8,739 nt of DNA from Eubacterium sp. (GTDB taxonomy: Bacteria; Bacillota; Clostridia; Lachnospirales; CAG-274). The DNA lies in NCBI GenBank assembly GCA_020859645.1, contig JAJBVU010000026.1:1-8739 (forward strand), written 5' to 3'. How positions within the stretch are numbered: position 1 is the stretch's first letter; each line of letters starts with the position of its first letter. Of this stretch, positions 1-7,012 are shown piece after piece. The notes under the pieces are model-generated. The model was not told the origin of the DNA. It saw only the letters and a program-made list of their open reading frames with translations, and made no database searches. The translations under genes and the position numbers were made by a program.

Positions 1-933
1 ATAACAGCGGCAGCGGTTCTTCTTTTGGTTGTATATTATTCTGCAAACATTATACAAGAGAGAATTTATGCGGCAAGAAACAAAAGACGGCTTCAGCTTA
101 TTGCGTCACAGGGAGAGGATATGGAAACAGTTTCGGTTAATGTTCAAATAGATTCGGGAAACAGCATTCTTGCCTATGCTTCACAGATTATAGGCACCAG
201 AAATGAACAGCAGGACAGCTTTTTCGTTTCCGACTGCGGCGAGTTTGACCTGCTTAAGAAAAGCTATGTTGTGGCTGCGGTCTGCGACGGTATGGGGGGC
301 TTAAGCTCCGGAGCCGACGCAAGCAGGCTGGCAATCGAGTGCATTAAGCGAGAAACAAACACATATTTTGCCTCCGACGAGCCTAAAAACATACCCGAAT
401 TTCTCAAAAATATAGCCATAAAGGCTAACGAGCTTGTTTACAGCTACGGCGTTGAAAACGGCGGCGGTCAGTGCGGAACCACTATGGTTTTGACAATTTT
501 TGAAAACAACAGGCTCTATTGGCTTTCCGTAGGGGACAGCAGAATTTATGTTATCAGAAACGGAAAGATTATTCAAATTACAAACGACCATAACTATGCT
601 TACCTTTTGGAGCAGAGAGTTAAGGAAGGGCTTATAACCCGTGAAGAGGCTATGGCTGAAAGAAACAGAGAGGCGCTTATAAGCTTTATAGGTATTTCGG
701 AGCTGGATATTATTGATCTCTGCAATGCGCCTATTGAGCTTGAAAAGGGCGATATCGTCCTTTTATGCAGCGACGGTCTTTATAAGGTAATGACAGATGA
801 AGAAATCTGTGAATATGTAAACGAAAATAAGAATGACCCCGAGGCTTTGGCGAGAAATCTCCCCTCAGAGTCCTTCGACAGAAACAACGGAAGCCAGGAC
901 AATACAACCGTAGCGGTTGTTTGTTATAAATGA
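1..933 (+). CDS. PP2C-family Ser/Thr protein phosphatase with N-terminal membrane segment, 5' partial
   Basis: Metal-dependent protein phosphatase, expected to remove phosphate from Ser/Thr residues, presumably those made by the kinases downstream. The PP2C metal-binding motifs are all visible: RNEQQDS (Asp at nt 214), CDGMGG (nt 283-300), GDSR (532-543), CSDGL (766-780) and QDNTT (895-909), so the enzyme should be active. The frame is open to base 1 with no stop. Its first visible residues, ITAAAVLLLVVYYSA, form part of a membrane helix, followed by a basic stretch (ARNKRR), the usual inside flank. I therefore read it as an anchored protein with a cytosolic C-terminal phosphatase whose N-terminus lies outside the window. 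The alternative is a start at ATG 121, which has a GGGAG five bases upstream and would give a soluble 270-residue PP2C, close to the usual size. A TTG at 25 lies inside the helix and is an unlikely start. It is followed 66 bp later by the FHA gene. Confidence 0.9.
   Translation: MTAAAVLLLVVYYSANIIQERIYAARNKRRLQLIASQGEDMETVSVNVQIDSGNSILAYASQIIGTRNEQQDSFFVSDCGEFDLLKKSYVVAAVCDGMGGLSSGADASRLAIECIKRETNTYFASDEPKNIPEFLKNIAIKANELVYSYGVENGGGQCGTTMVLTIFENNRLYWLSVGDSRIYVIRNGKIIQITNDHNYAYLLEQRVKEGLITREEAMAERNREALISFIGISELDIIDLCNAPIELEKGDIVLLCSDGLYKVMTDEEICEYVNENKNDPEALARNLPSESFDRNNGSQDNTTVAVVCYK
111..118 (+). promoter_or_regulatory. Possible internal ribosome binding site for a short PP2C form
   Basis: GGGAGAGG stands directly upstream of ATG 121, within the open frame of the phosphatase. 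If GGGAG (111-115) pairs with 16S rRNA, the spacing to the ATG is five bases, slightly short but workable. The site decides between a membrane-anchored and a soluble phosphatase, or allows both. It may also be chance, since the bases encode the ordinary residues Gly-Glu-Asp. Confidence 0.35.
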
Positions 934-999
934 TGAGCGACAAGAAAAAATAATGTTCAGTTCTTTCCTCACAAGATTTCACGAAAGGAGAAATGTTTT

Positions 1000-1647
1000 A
1001 TGAATTTAACAAGATGTGCAAGCGGTCATTTTTATGACAGTGACAAGTATGCAACCTGTCCTCACTGCAGCAGTGCGGGCGCAGTGGCAAGCGACAGCGT
1101 TACTATGCCTTTAAAGCCAAGCGAAGACAAAACTATGGCTTTGGATTTTACTACAGCAACGGGAGGCGGTTCTTCCGCTACACTGGGAGGGGCTGCCGTT
1201 ACACAGAGCCTTTCAAAGGCTACAGCTGCAGCAGCGGCTGATGACGACCAGAAAACAATTTCATATTCAGCTCAGTCTTTGGGAACAGAGCCTGTTGTAG
1301 GCTGGCTTGTTGTTTCTCAGGGTCCCGATATGGGCGTTGACTTCCGCCTTAAAACAGGCAGAAACTTTATAGGCAGATCATCGGTTATGGATATTTCCCT
1401 TAAAAACGACAAAACCGTTTCAAGAGAAAAGCACGGCATAGTTGTTTATGACCCCAAGAGCTGCTCTTATATTATGCAGCCCGGCGCTTCAAAGGAACTT
1501 TGCTATTTAAACGACGAGGTTGTTTTATCACCCGTTAAGCTTAAGGCTTATGACGTTATAACCGTAGGCGAAACCTCCCTTTTGTTTATACCTCTTTGCT
1601 CTAAAGACGGCTTCAACTGGGACAAAAACAACAGCGACAAAGATTGA
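1000..1647 (+). CDS. FHA domain protein with N-terminal Cys/His zinc-knuckle-like motif
   Basis: A probable soluble 215-residue phosphothreonine-reader protein; no membrane segment or signal peptide is visible. The N-terminus has C6, H10, C20 and C23 (CASGHFYD...CPHC), a small zinc-binding-type motif known at the front of many clostridial FHA proteins. Residues about 30-97 form a low-complexity Ala/Thr/Ser linker with several Thr-Met/Ile sites (TMPLK, KTMAL, QKTIS). The FHA fold occupies about 98-200, with GRNFIGRSS (120-128) and SREKHG (141-146) supplying the phosphate-binding Arg and the Ser-Arg-x-His motif. The usual SxNGT segment is replaced by LCYLNDE (167-173), so binding may be less canonical. 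The start is fixed by AAAGGAG (984-990), nine bases before ATG 1000. It sits 66 bp after the PP2C and 17 bp before the membrane FHA gene, consistent with one transcript. Linker Thr phosphorylation that engages the protein's own FHA domain, as known for GarA/OdhI, is possible but only inferred. Confidence 0.88.
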   Translation: MNLTRCASGHFYDSDKYATCPHCSSAGAVASDSVTMPLKPSEDKTMALDFTTATGGGSSATLGGAAVTQSLSKATAAAAADDDQKTISYSAQSLGTEPVVGWLVVSQGPDMGVDFRLKTGRNFIGRSSVMDISLKNDKTVSREKHGIVVYDPKSCSYIMQPGASKELCYLNDEVVLSPVKLKAYDVITVGETSLLFIPLCSKDGFNWDKNNSDKD

Positions 1648-1664
1648 TAAAGGAGATGAAATAA

Positions 1665-2720
1665 ATGGGCGGAATTTCGATTTTTAACAGTATTTTAAGT
1701 TATATTTTATATGTGGGCTTAGGCGTATTAAGCTATGTTATAATGAGTTATATTGTTATGTTCCAGGGCAGAAAAGCCGGACTTAACAATGACTGGTTTG
1801 CTTATATTCCCATTGTCAGAACCGTTTACAGACTTGACATGGTGGGAGAAGCAAGATGGAAGTGTATATTTATAGGCGGCTTGGCTGCAATAATCAAGAG
1901 CCTTCTGCTTGTTTTGCTTATAATAACAATGGTTAACGGCTCAACCTTCGGCGCAATTATTTTTGATATTCTTCTTATTGTGTTTATGGCTGCCTGTGCA
2001 TACATAGAATATAATTTCGACAGAAAGCTTTACAGACTTTTCGGTTTTAACGAGCATCTTGCTCTTATAGGCATGGCTGCCGCTTTGGCTTCTATGTTTA
2101 TTGTAATTTGTATTCCTTCTCTCTTTGCTCTTTTGGGCGATGTTCTTTCATATTCTGCTCTTGATTATATTTTTGACGGCGGAGTGGGCGATGTTGCCAT
2201 GACAGCTGTAGGTTCAACAATGAGCGTGGTTATTCTCTATGTAGGCGTTCCCACAACTGCAAGCATAATCAGCTTAGATACTGTATTTACAAATATATTT
2301 AACTTTATTACGGCTTTTGACAACAGATGTCAGGCTAACTCCGTTATTGCAAACAACAATGCGGCTGTAGTAGGTTCGCCTGCTCCTTCAGCTGCTCCCA
2401 ATGCAGGTCAGCTTGTATGTACCGCAGGTATGTATAAGGACGCAGCCTTTTCCGTTGAAAACAACTTTGAAATTATTTTGGGCAGAGACTCATATTTTGC
2501 AAGCATCGTTATAAACGAAAACGCAGCGGCTATAAGCAGAAAGCACTGCGGAGTAAGATATAACAGCGCAACGGGAGACTACACGGTTACAGACTATTCT
2601 TCAAACGGAACATATGTAGCAGATACGGGAGAGAGACTTCCCAAGAATACTCCCAAGACACTTTCAAGAGGCACAAGCATCTATCTCGGCGACAAGATGA
2701 ACAGATTTAAACTCATGTAA
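1665..2720 (+). CDS. Multi-pass membrane protein with C-terminal FHA domain
   Basis: A 351-residue protein with two halves. Residues 1 to about 215 hold four or five hydrophobic helices (about 7-33, 67-89, 95-115, 131-158 and possibly 185-212). The segment after the first helix (GLNNDWFAYIPIVRTVYRL) resembles small uncharacterised membrane domains with a W..xIPI pattern. A flexible Ala/Asn/Pro linker (about 222-248) leads to an FHA domain (about 250-351) that keeps every key residue: LGRD (272-275), SRKH (291-294) and SSNGTY (312-317). It should therefore bind phosphothreonine peptides at the inner face of the membrane, for example a phosphorylated kinase from this cluster. The start at ATG 1665 has AAAGGAG (1649-1655) upstream, and the gap to the preceding FHA gene is only 17 bp, so the two are almost certainly co-transcribed. 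The role of the membrane half is unknown; scaffold or transporter-like partner are both possible. Confidence 0.87.
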   Translation: MGGISIFNSILSYILYVGLGVLSYVIMSYIVMFQGRKAGLNNDWFAYIPIVRTVYRLDMVGEARWKCIFIGGLAAIIKSLLLVLLIITMVNGSTFGAIIFDILLIVFMAACAYIEYNFDRKLYRLFGFNEHLALIGMAAALASMFIVICIPSLFALLGDVLSYSALDYIFDGGVGDVAMTAVGSTMSVVILYVGVPTTASIISLDTVFTNIFNFITAFDNRCQANSVIANNNAAVVGSPAPSAAPNAGQLVCTAGMYKDAAFSVENNFEIILGRDSYFASIVINENAAAISRKHCGVRYNSATGDYTVTDYSSNGTYVADTGERLPKNTPKTLSRGTSIYLGDKMNRFKLM

Positions 2721-2771
2721 CTATAAAAGCGATTGCGGGAGTGCGAAGCACGCAGCAATCGGCTTTTATAG
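2721..2771 (+). terminator. Long hairpin directly after the membrane FHA gene, probable (bidirectional) terminator
   Basis: Arms 2721-2736 and 2755-2771 pair over 16 bases with one bulged G. The inner region can extend through GTGC/GCAC (2741-2744 with 2748-2751) closed by a GAA loop. The stem begins immediately after the TAA stop. Its 3' arm ends in GGCTTTTATAG and the reverse complement ends in the same kind of T-rich sequence, so it could act on either strand. No long T-run follows, so read-through is possible. Confidence 0.6.
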
Positions 2772-2816
2772 CAGACGGTATCTGAAAAGCAGAACCGACG
2801 GTTTAAAAAAACAGCT

Positions 2817-2868
2817 CCGGTGCGGAAGGGCGGCTTTTGCCCTTTTGCATCGGATTGTTGTTTAAATT
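2817..2868 (+). terminator. Second strong hairpin with T-rich 3' flank, probable terminator or attenuator
   Basis: The 15-base arms 2817-2831 and 2839-2853 pair along their whole length with three G-U wobbles around a 7-base loop (GGCTTTT). Then comes ATTGTTGTTTAAATTTT, T-rich but interrupted. Its place about 40 bases before the kinase start and after another hairpin suggests either tandem terminators closing the phosphatase/FHA transcript or an attenuator that reduces kinase expression. I see no convincing -35/-10 pair between it and the next gene. Confidence 0.6.
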
Positions 2869-2875
2869 TTAAGAC

Positions 2876-2882
2876 AGGGAGG
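2876..2882 (+). promoter_or_regulatory. Ribosome binding site fixing a TTG start
   Basis: AGGGAGG lies eight bases before TTG 2891. No in-frame ATG or GTG stands between this site and the zinc-ribbon codons that must belong to the protein, so the strong Shine-Dalgarno supports TTG as the true start of the solute-binding-type kinase. Confidence 0.75.
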
Positions 2883-2890
2883 AAAAAGTA

Positions 2891-5392
2891 TTGTTAAACG
2901 ATATTTGTTTAAACTGCTTTAACAGCACAGGGGGCTTTGAAATATGTCCTCACTGCGGCTTTGTTAAAGATACACCGCCCGAAAACGACTTTCATCTTTT
3001 TCCCGGGACAATTTTGGACGGAAGATACCTTATAGGTACGGTTATAGGCTTCGGCGGCTTTGGTGTAACATATAAGGCCTATGACGTTAAACTTAATTCG
3101 GTAGTAGCTATTAAGGAATTTTATCCTTCGGGAATTGTAAACAGAGTGCCGGGAGAAAAGGAAATTCAGATTTTCGACGGCGAAGATAAGGCACACTACA
3201 GAGAATATCTCGAAAGATTTTTAGATGAGGCAAAAAACCTTGCTCAATTTAACGGCAGAGCCAACATCGTTAATGTTTTCGGCTTTTTTGAAGAAAACAA
3301 TACGGCTTATATAGTTATGGAATATCTTGACGGTATATCCCTTAAGGACTATATTGCCCAAAACGGAAAAATGCCTGCCGACACAGCCCTCATTATTATA
3401 AACGACCTTTTGGAGGGCGTTAAGGCGGTTCATGAAAAGGGCATTGTTCACAGAGACCTTGCCCCCGACAACATTATTCTGACAAATGACGGACTTGTAA
3501 AAATTTTAGACTTCGGCAGCGCAAGATTTTCTTCGGACAACAACGAAAAAACATTGTCTGCATTTATTAAACCCGGCTACGCAGCTCCCGAACAGTATGC
3601 CTCAAAGGGCAATCAGGGCGGCTGGACAGACCTTTACGGCTTAGGCGCAACCCTTTATTATATGGTAACGGGCGTTAAGCCGGTAGACTCTTCAGACCGG
3701 CTGGCAAAGGACACTCTGGAGCGCCCCTCTCAAATGGGCATAGACCTGCCTGTTGAAATGGATAAATCAATTATGAAGGCAATGGCTCTTCAGGTTGAGA
3801 TGCGTTTTAAAACAGCCGATGAATTTTTGGCTGCTCTTGCAGGGGAATATGAAATCGAATATCCCGATGTGGAAATAAAAAAGAGAAAAAGAATAAGAAA
3901 TATTATAGCCGGTCTTTCGGTGGCTGTCTGCGTTTGTACGGCGCTTTTGGTTGTATTTTTGATCAGATATTTTAAACCCGATCCCTACAGTGAAATAGAA
4001 CCCTGCGACTTAAGCGTTTGGGTATATGTTGAAAACAGCGTCTATGACCCGGGCAAGTCTTATATGCCCGATGAATTTAAGGCGAAAATTTCAGAAAACA
4101 AGGCGGCTCAGTATGAAAATCAAAAGCAGGTTTATGTTTCAAACATAGGCGAAAAGTTTAAGGAAATGATGACCAAAAGCTACGGTCTTAACGGCGACAT
4201 AAACGTAAATGTTTTGGTTTTTGACAGTCTTGAGGGTCTTGATACTTCATTAAAGGACTATGCCGAAAGAGGCGAGCTGCCGGATATATTTATGGTGGGC
4301 AGCTCCTATGACGATATTAAAGACAGCTGTCTCGTTCTCAGCGACTATGAGGACGTTATAAATTCCGTAGGAAACAGCTTCCTTAACTGGGAAAACTACG
4401 GAGAGCTTTATCCCGATGAAAAGCTTATACCTTTGGGCTTTTCAACCCCTATTATGTATGTAAACGATTCTCTTGTTGAGGATTATAAGCTTTATATGGA
4501 CGACCTTGAAGCTTTGGAAGGCGTAAGCAGCATAGACAGCCTTACCGCATTAGACGAATTTGTAGGCACAGAGGTTCTTACCAGAGCCAGCAAGGGCAGT
4601 AAGTCCGGCGCAAGACTTTGGGCAGTAGACGAAGCGGCGTATAATGACATTTTGAGGCTTTACGGCGAGGGGCTTACAAATGCTTCGGGAGAAGCCGAAA
4701 TGGGCGAATCTACGGAGACTGTTATGTCGCAGCTTAAGGAAAGCTATGATAAAAACGGCTTCAGCAAATCGGCTCCTATTGAAAATTATTTTTATTTTGA
4801 CCAGCTTGCTTATTTTATAAGCGATACAAAGGAATATGAAAATGTAAACAATTATATGGGCGGCAGATATGAAATTATGCCTGTTATGAACAACGACCTG
4901 TGTCTTGTTTCATTCGACAGCGAAATCGCCGTTAACGCAGCCCTTGCCGAGGACGAAAACAAGCTTCTTGCGGCGAGAGCATTTATAGAATATCTTTTAA
5001 GCGATGAGGGTCAGACATATCTCCATATAATTATAGGCGAAAGCCTTCCCGTTAACCCTTCAACCCTGAAAACCTATACAGGCGCAAACAGCAGTCTTGA
5101 ATTTTTGACAAGCTATAAGAATGCGGTTGTTTTGGGTCAGAACAGGGCAGCCGACGATGCTTTGGGACGCAAATATTATTACGGCTGTTATGTAGGCGAA
5201 GCAGGGGCTGATGAGTTAGACGCCGGTTTGGAGCTTGATGAAATTAAGGAGCTTTACGCTGCTGAGGAAACCACTGAAGCAACTACGGAAGCGGTGACAG
5301 AAGCGGCGGCTGAAGCTGCCGAAGAAGCGGCGGAGACCGAAACCGAAGCAGTAACCGAGGGTCAGACGGCGGCTGAAGCTGTCAGTCAATAA
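2891..5392 (+). CDS. Transmembrane Ser/Thr kinase with extracytoplasmic solute-binding-protein-like domain
   Basis: An 833-residue receptor-like kinase. A zinc ribbon (C6, C9, C19, C22) precedes a complete kinase domain (about 45-318): Gly-rich loop GFGGFG (53-58), catalytic Lys in VAIK (K75), helix-C Glu (E113), HRDLAPDN (187-194, catalytic D189, metal ligand N194), DFG (207-209) and APEQY (232-236). All catalytic residues are present, so it should be active. A basic stop-transfer (KKRKRIR, 330-336) and one helix (about 337-361) follow. Outside, residues about 370-785 resemble family-1 (sugar-type) ABC solute-binding proteins: a VWVYVE opening strand, the ELPDIFMV segment (462-469), LGFSTPIMYVNDSL (515-528), and an ending with RAFIEYLLSDEGQTY...SLPVNP (696-723). 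The last 44 residues are Thr/Glu/Ala-rich. Expected role: sensing a small extracellular solute and signalling to the cytosolic kinase; the ligand is unknown. TTG start with AGGGAGG; 57 bp ahead of the pseudokinase. Confidence 0.88.
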   Translation: MLNDICLNCFNSTGGFEICPHCGFVKDTPPENDFHLFPGTILDGRYLIGTVIGFGGFGVTYKAYDVKLNSVVAIKEFYPSGIVNRVPGEKEIQIFDGEDKAHYREYLERFLDEAKNLAQFNGRANIVNVFGFFEENNTAYIVMEYLDGISLKDYIAQNGKMPADTALIIINDLLEGVKAVHEKGIVHRDLAPDNIILTNDGLVKILDFGSARFSSDNNEKTLSAFIKPGYAAPEQYASKGNQGGWTDLYGLGATLYYMVTGVKPVDSSDRLAKDTLERPSQMGIDLPVEMDKSIMKAMALQVEMRFKTADEFLAALAGEYEIEYPDVEIKKRKRIRNIIAGLSVAVCVCTALLVVFLIRYFKPDPYSEIEPCDLSVWVYVENSVYDPGKSYMPDEFKAKISENKAAQYENQKQVYVSNIGEKFKEMMTKSYGLNGDINVNVLVFDSLEGLDTSLKDYAERGELPDIFMVGSSYDDIKDSCLVLSDYEDVINSVGNSFLNWENYGELYPDEKLIPLGFSTPIMYVNDSLVEDYKLYMDDLEALEGVSSIDSLTALDEFVGTEVLTRASKGSKSGARLWAVDEAAYNDILRLYGEGLTNASGEAEMGESTETVMSQLKESYDKNGFSKSAPIENYFYFDQLAYFISDTKEYENVNNYMGGRYEIMPVMNNDLCLVSFDSEIAVNAALAEDENKLLAARAFIEYLLSDEGQTYLHIIIGESLPVNPSTLKTYTGANSSLEFLTSYKNAVVLGQNRAADDALGRKYYYGCYVGEAGADELDAGLELDEIKELYAAEETTEATTEAVTEAAAEAAEEAAETETEAVTEGQTAAEAVSQ
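5258..5389 (+). repeat. Low-complexity Thr/Glu/Ala tail coding region
   Basis: The C-terminal 44 codons of the kinase consist almost wholly of Ala, Glu, Thr and Val in imperfect TEA/EAA units (TTEATTEAVTEAAAEAAEEA). At the DNA level this is a degenerate ACNGAAGCN-type repeat. It is probably a flexible extracytoplasmic tail, and it is the part of this gene most open to length change by slippage. Confidence 0.6.
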
Positions 5393-5449
5393 TAAACAAA
5401 AGGGCAGATTAGGGATAAGCTGAGGCTGCTTTTAAAAGAGGTTGATTAT

Positions 5450-6949
5450 ATGGAAAGATGTATGAAATGTATGGCAAGACTTGACAATAAAAGAGGGGGC
5501 TGCCCCGAATGCGGAGCCCTTGCCGGTGAAACAAGCCGTGCGGCAGGCCATCACCTTAAAGCCGGCAGCCGTCTGGGGGGAAAGTATCTTGTGGGGCTTG
5601 CTTTAGCCGATAATTCTGTTTGTATTAAGTATATAGGCTTAAGAGAAGCGGATAATAAAAAGGTTATTATCGAAGAATATTATCCTAAAAATCTTGCCGT
5701 AAGAGAGGGCGGAGAGGCTCTCGTGCGTTTCAGATCACAGGCAAAAAACAATCTTTTTGCCAAGGGCTTGGGCATGTATATTTCAGACGCAAAGAAAATA
5801 GAGAGTCTGCCTAAAACATCGGTTCTTTGCAGAATTTTTGACATTCTTATTGAAAACAACACAGGCTATGTTGTATGGGACTATGAAGATGGCAAGCCCT
5901 TAAGCAAGCATATTAAAAAGCCCGGGTCATTTACCGTTGAGAATATAAGCAAGAACATAAAGGCTATGCTTGAAACCCTTAATAAGCTCCATTCTCAGGG
6001 GATAGTTCACGGGAATATATCTCCGGATCACATTTTTGTCAGCCGAACGGGTAAATTCAGACTTATGGATTTCGGCGTAGGCGGCTATGTAAACAGCACA
6101 GGCTTTCCTCTGTATAATCCCCACTACTCCCCCTGTGAGGCAAGGGGCGAAGGGGCTTCGGTTGATGCGGCGACAGATGTATATTCTATGGCGGGCATAT
6201 ATTATAAGCTATTAACGGGGGTAACTCCCTTTGATGCGGAAAAAAGACGGAACGGCAAAAAGCTGCCCGGTATAAGAGAGCTTGGAATAAGGGCTCCCAA
6301 AGGGGTTGACAACGCCGTTATGAACGGGCTTAACCTAAACCCGGCATGCAGATATAAAAACGCAGGAGAGTTTTTAAAGGCTCTTCAAAACAGGGATACT
6401 AAGCGTATTAAAGATGATTTCGGCGAAAACACCGGCTCCGGAACAGGTATTGACCTTAAAAGATATATTCTGCCTATAGGGGCGGGAATTTTGGCAGGGG
6501 CTCTGATTATAGGGCTTTTAAGCTTTGCGGGTACGAAGATAATTGCTTCGAAGTTTTCCGGAGACAAGGCGGCTTCAGGGGCGGCTGTAGAAACAACTGA
6601 AGCCGAAGTCTCAACCGTTTTGCAGGAGGCTTCAACGGAAATTGTTACTACGGCTCCCACGGAAACGTCTTCGGCGGTTCAGCCTGTTACGGAGACGGCG
6701 GAGATTAAAACAGAAGCCACGACAAAAAAATCCGATAATATTTCGGACAGCGGCTCTGTCAGTAATTCGGGCGGTTCGGCACACTCAAAGAGCTCTCAGG
6801 ACACTAACCGGCAGACAGCAGACAAGCCTGCCGAAACGGCGTCGCAGGCTGCTCCTGTCAGTCAAGAAGCACAGACGGAATCCGTGACTGCCGCACCCAG
6901 CGTGCCTGATGAAGTTGCTTCCGGAAGACCGGACGGATGGCCGGCATAA
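5450..6949 (+). CDS. Membrane-anchored pseudokinase with zinc ribbon and disordered outer tail
   Basis: A 499-residue homologue of the flanking kinases that has lost catalysis. A zinc ribbon (C4, C7, C18, C21) leads into a kinase fold (about 43-314) that aligns without gaps to the upstream kinase at the key sites. The Gly-rich loop reads ALADNSVC (51-58) with no glycine; VAIK becomes VIIE (E75); the helix-C Glu becomes Asp (D113); HRDLAPDN becomes HGNISPDH (187-194), losing the catalytic Asp and the metal-binding Asn. DFG (207-209) remains, and the APE region is SPCEA in a shortened activation loop. ATP transfer is therefore very unlikely; a scaffold or allosteric partner is the natural guess. 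One helix (about 339-361) is followed by about 138 Ser/Thr/Glu/Ala-rich residues with no recognisable fold, expected outside the cell. AGAGG (5437-5441) precedes ATG 5450. The frame is intact and well conserved in its core, which argues against a decaying pseudogene. Confidence 0.88.
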   Translation: MERCMKCMARLDNKRGGCPECGALAGETSRAAGHHLKAGSRLGGKYLVGLALADNSVCIKYIGLREADNKKVIIEEYYPKNLAVREGGEALVRFRSQAKNNLFAKGLGMYISDAKKIESLPKTSVLCRIFDILIENNTGYVVWDYEDGKPLSKHIKKPGSFTVENISKNIKAMLETLNKLHSQGIVHGNISPDHIFVSRTGKFRLMDFGVGGYVNSTGFPLYNPHYSPCEARGEGASVDAATDVYSMAGIYYKLLTGVTPFDAEKRRNGKKLPGIRELGIRAPKGVDNAVMNGLNLNPACRYKNAGEFLKALQNRDTKRIKDDFGENTGSGTGIDLKRYILPIGAGILAGALIIGLLSFAGTKIIASKFSGDKAASGAAVETTEAEVSTVLQEASTEIVTTAPTETSSAVQPVTETAEIKTEATTKKSDNISDSGSVSNSGGSAHSKSSQDTNRQTADKPAETASQAAPVSQEAQTESVTAAPSVPDEVASGRPDGWPA

Positions 6950-6956
6950 GTCTAAA

Positions 6957-6975
6957 GCTTATAATAAGCGCTTAT
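6957..6975 (+). repeat. Interleaved inverted repeats in the gap before the PASTA kinase
   Basis: The gap reads GCTTAT-A-ATAAGC-GCTTAT (6957-6975), so the central ATAAGC can pair with either neighbour; ATAAGCGCTTAT (6964-6975) is a perfect 12-base palindrome. It contains TATAAT (6960-6965), a perfect -10 hexamer, but without a recognisable -35 at the right distance. T-runs follow (6981-6986, 6990-6995). It could be an operator, a weak promoter or a weak attenuator; stems are short, so I hold this loosely. Confidence 0.35.
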
Positions 6976-7012
6976 ATACTATTTTTTGATTTTTTGGAAA
7001 GAGGTGAAAATA

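Noticed and set aside
301..591. Minus-strand frame of 96 residues opposite the phosphatase
   Set aside because: It overlaps the PP2C metal-site motifs and shows no domain or ribosome site.
933..953. Six-codon frame MSDKKK starting inside the PP2C stop (TGATG overlap)
   Set aside because: The overlap is typical of coupled genes, but the product is only six residues and has no ribosome site of its own; more likely chance or a gene remnant.
2845..2873. Promoter between the second hairpin and the TTG-start kinase
   Set aside because: TTGCAT could be a -35, but no acceptable -10 lies 16-18 bases downstream, and TTGCAT is itself part of the hairpin arm.
5393..5449. Hairpin between the first kinase and the pseudokinase
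   Set aside because: Only a four-base GCAG/CTGC stem with a long loop is available; too weak to call a terminator.
6642..6887. Arg-rich 81-residue + strand frame
   Set aside because: A +1 shadow of the repetitive pseudokinase tail; its composition reflects the GCN/CGG repeats and no ribosome site precedes it.
5450..6949. Treating the degenerate kinase as a decayed pseudogene
   Set aside because: The frame is intact over 499 codons, the ribosome site, zinc ribbon, DFG and membrane helix are kept, and the losses are concentrated at catalytic sites, which fits a functional pseudokinase.
6960..6965. TATAAT as a promoter for the PASTA kinase
   Set aside because: The hexamer is perfect, but the bases 17 upstream (ATGGCC) do not resemble TTGACA and there is no extended -10 TG, so I do not call a promoter.
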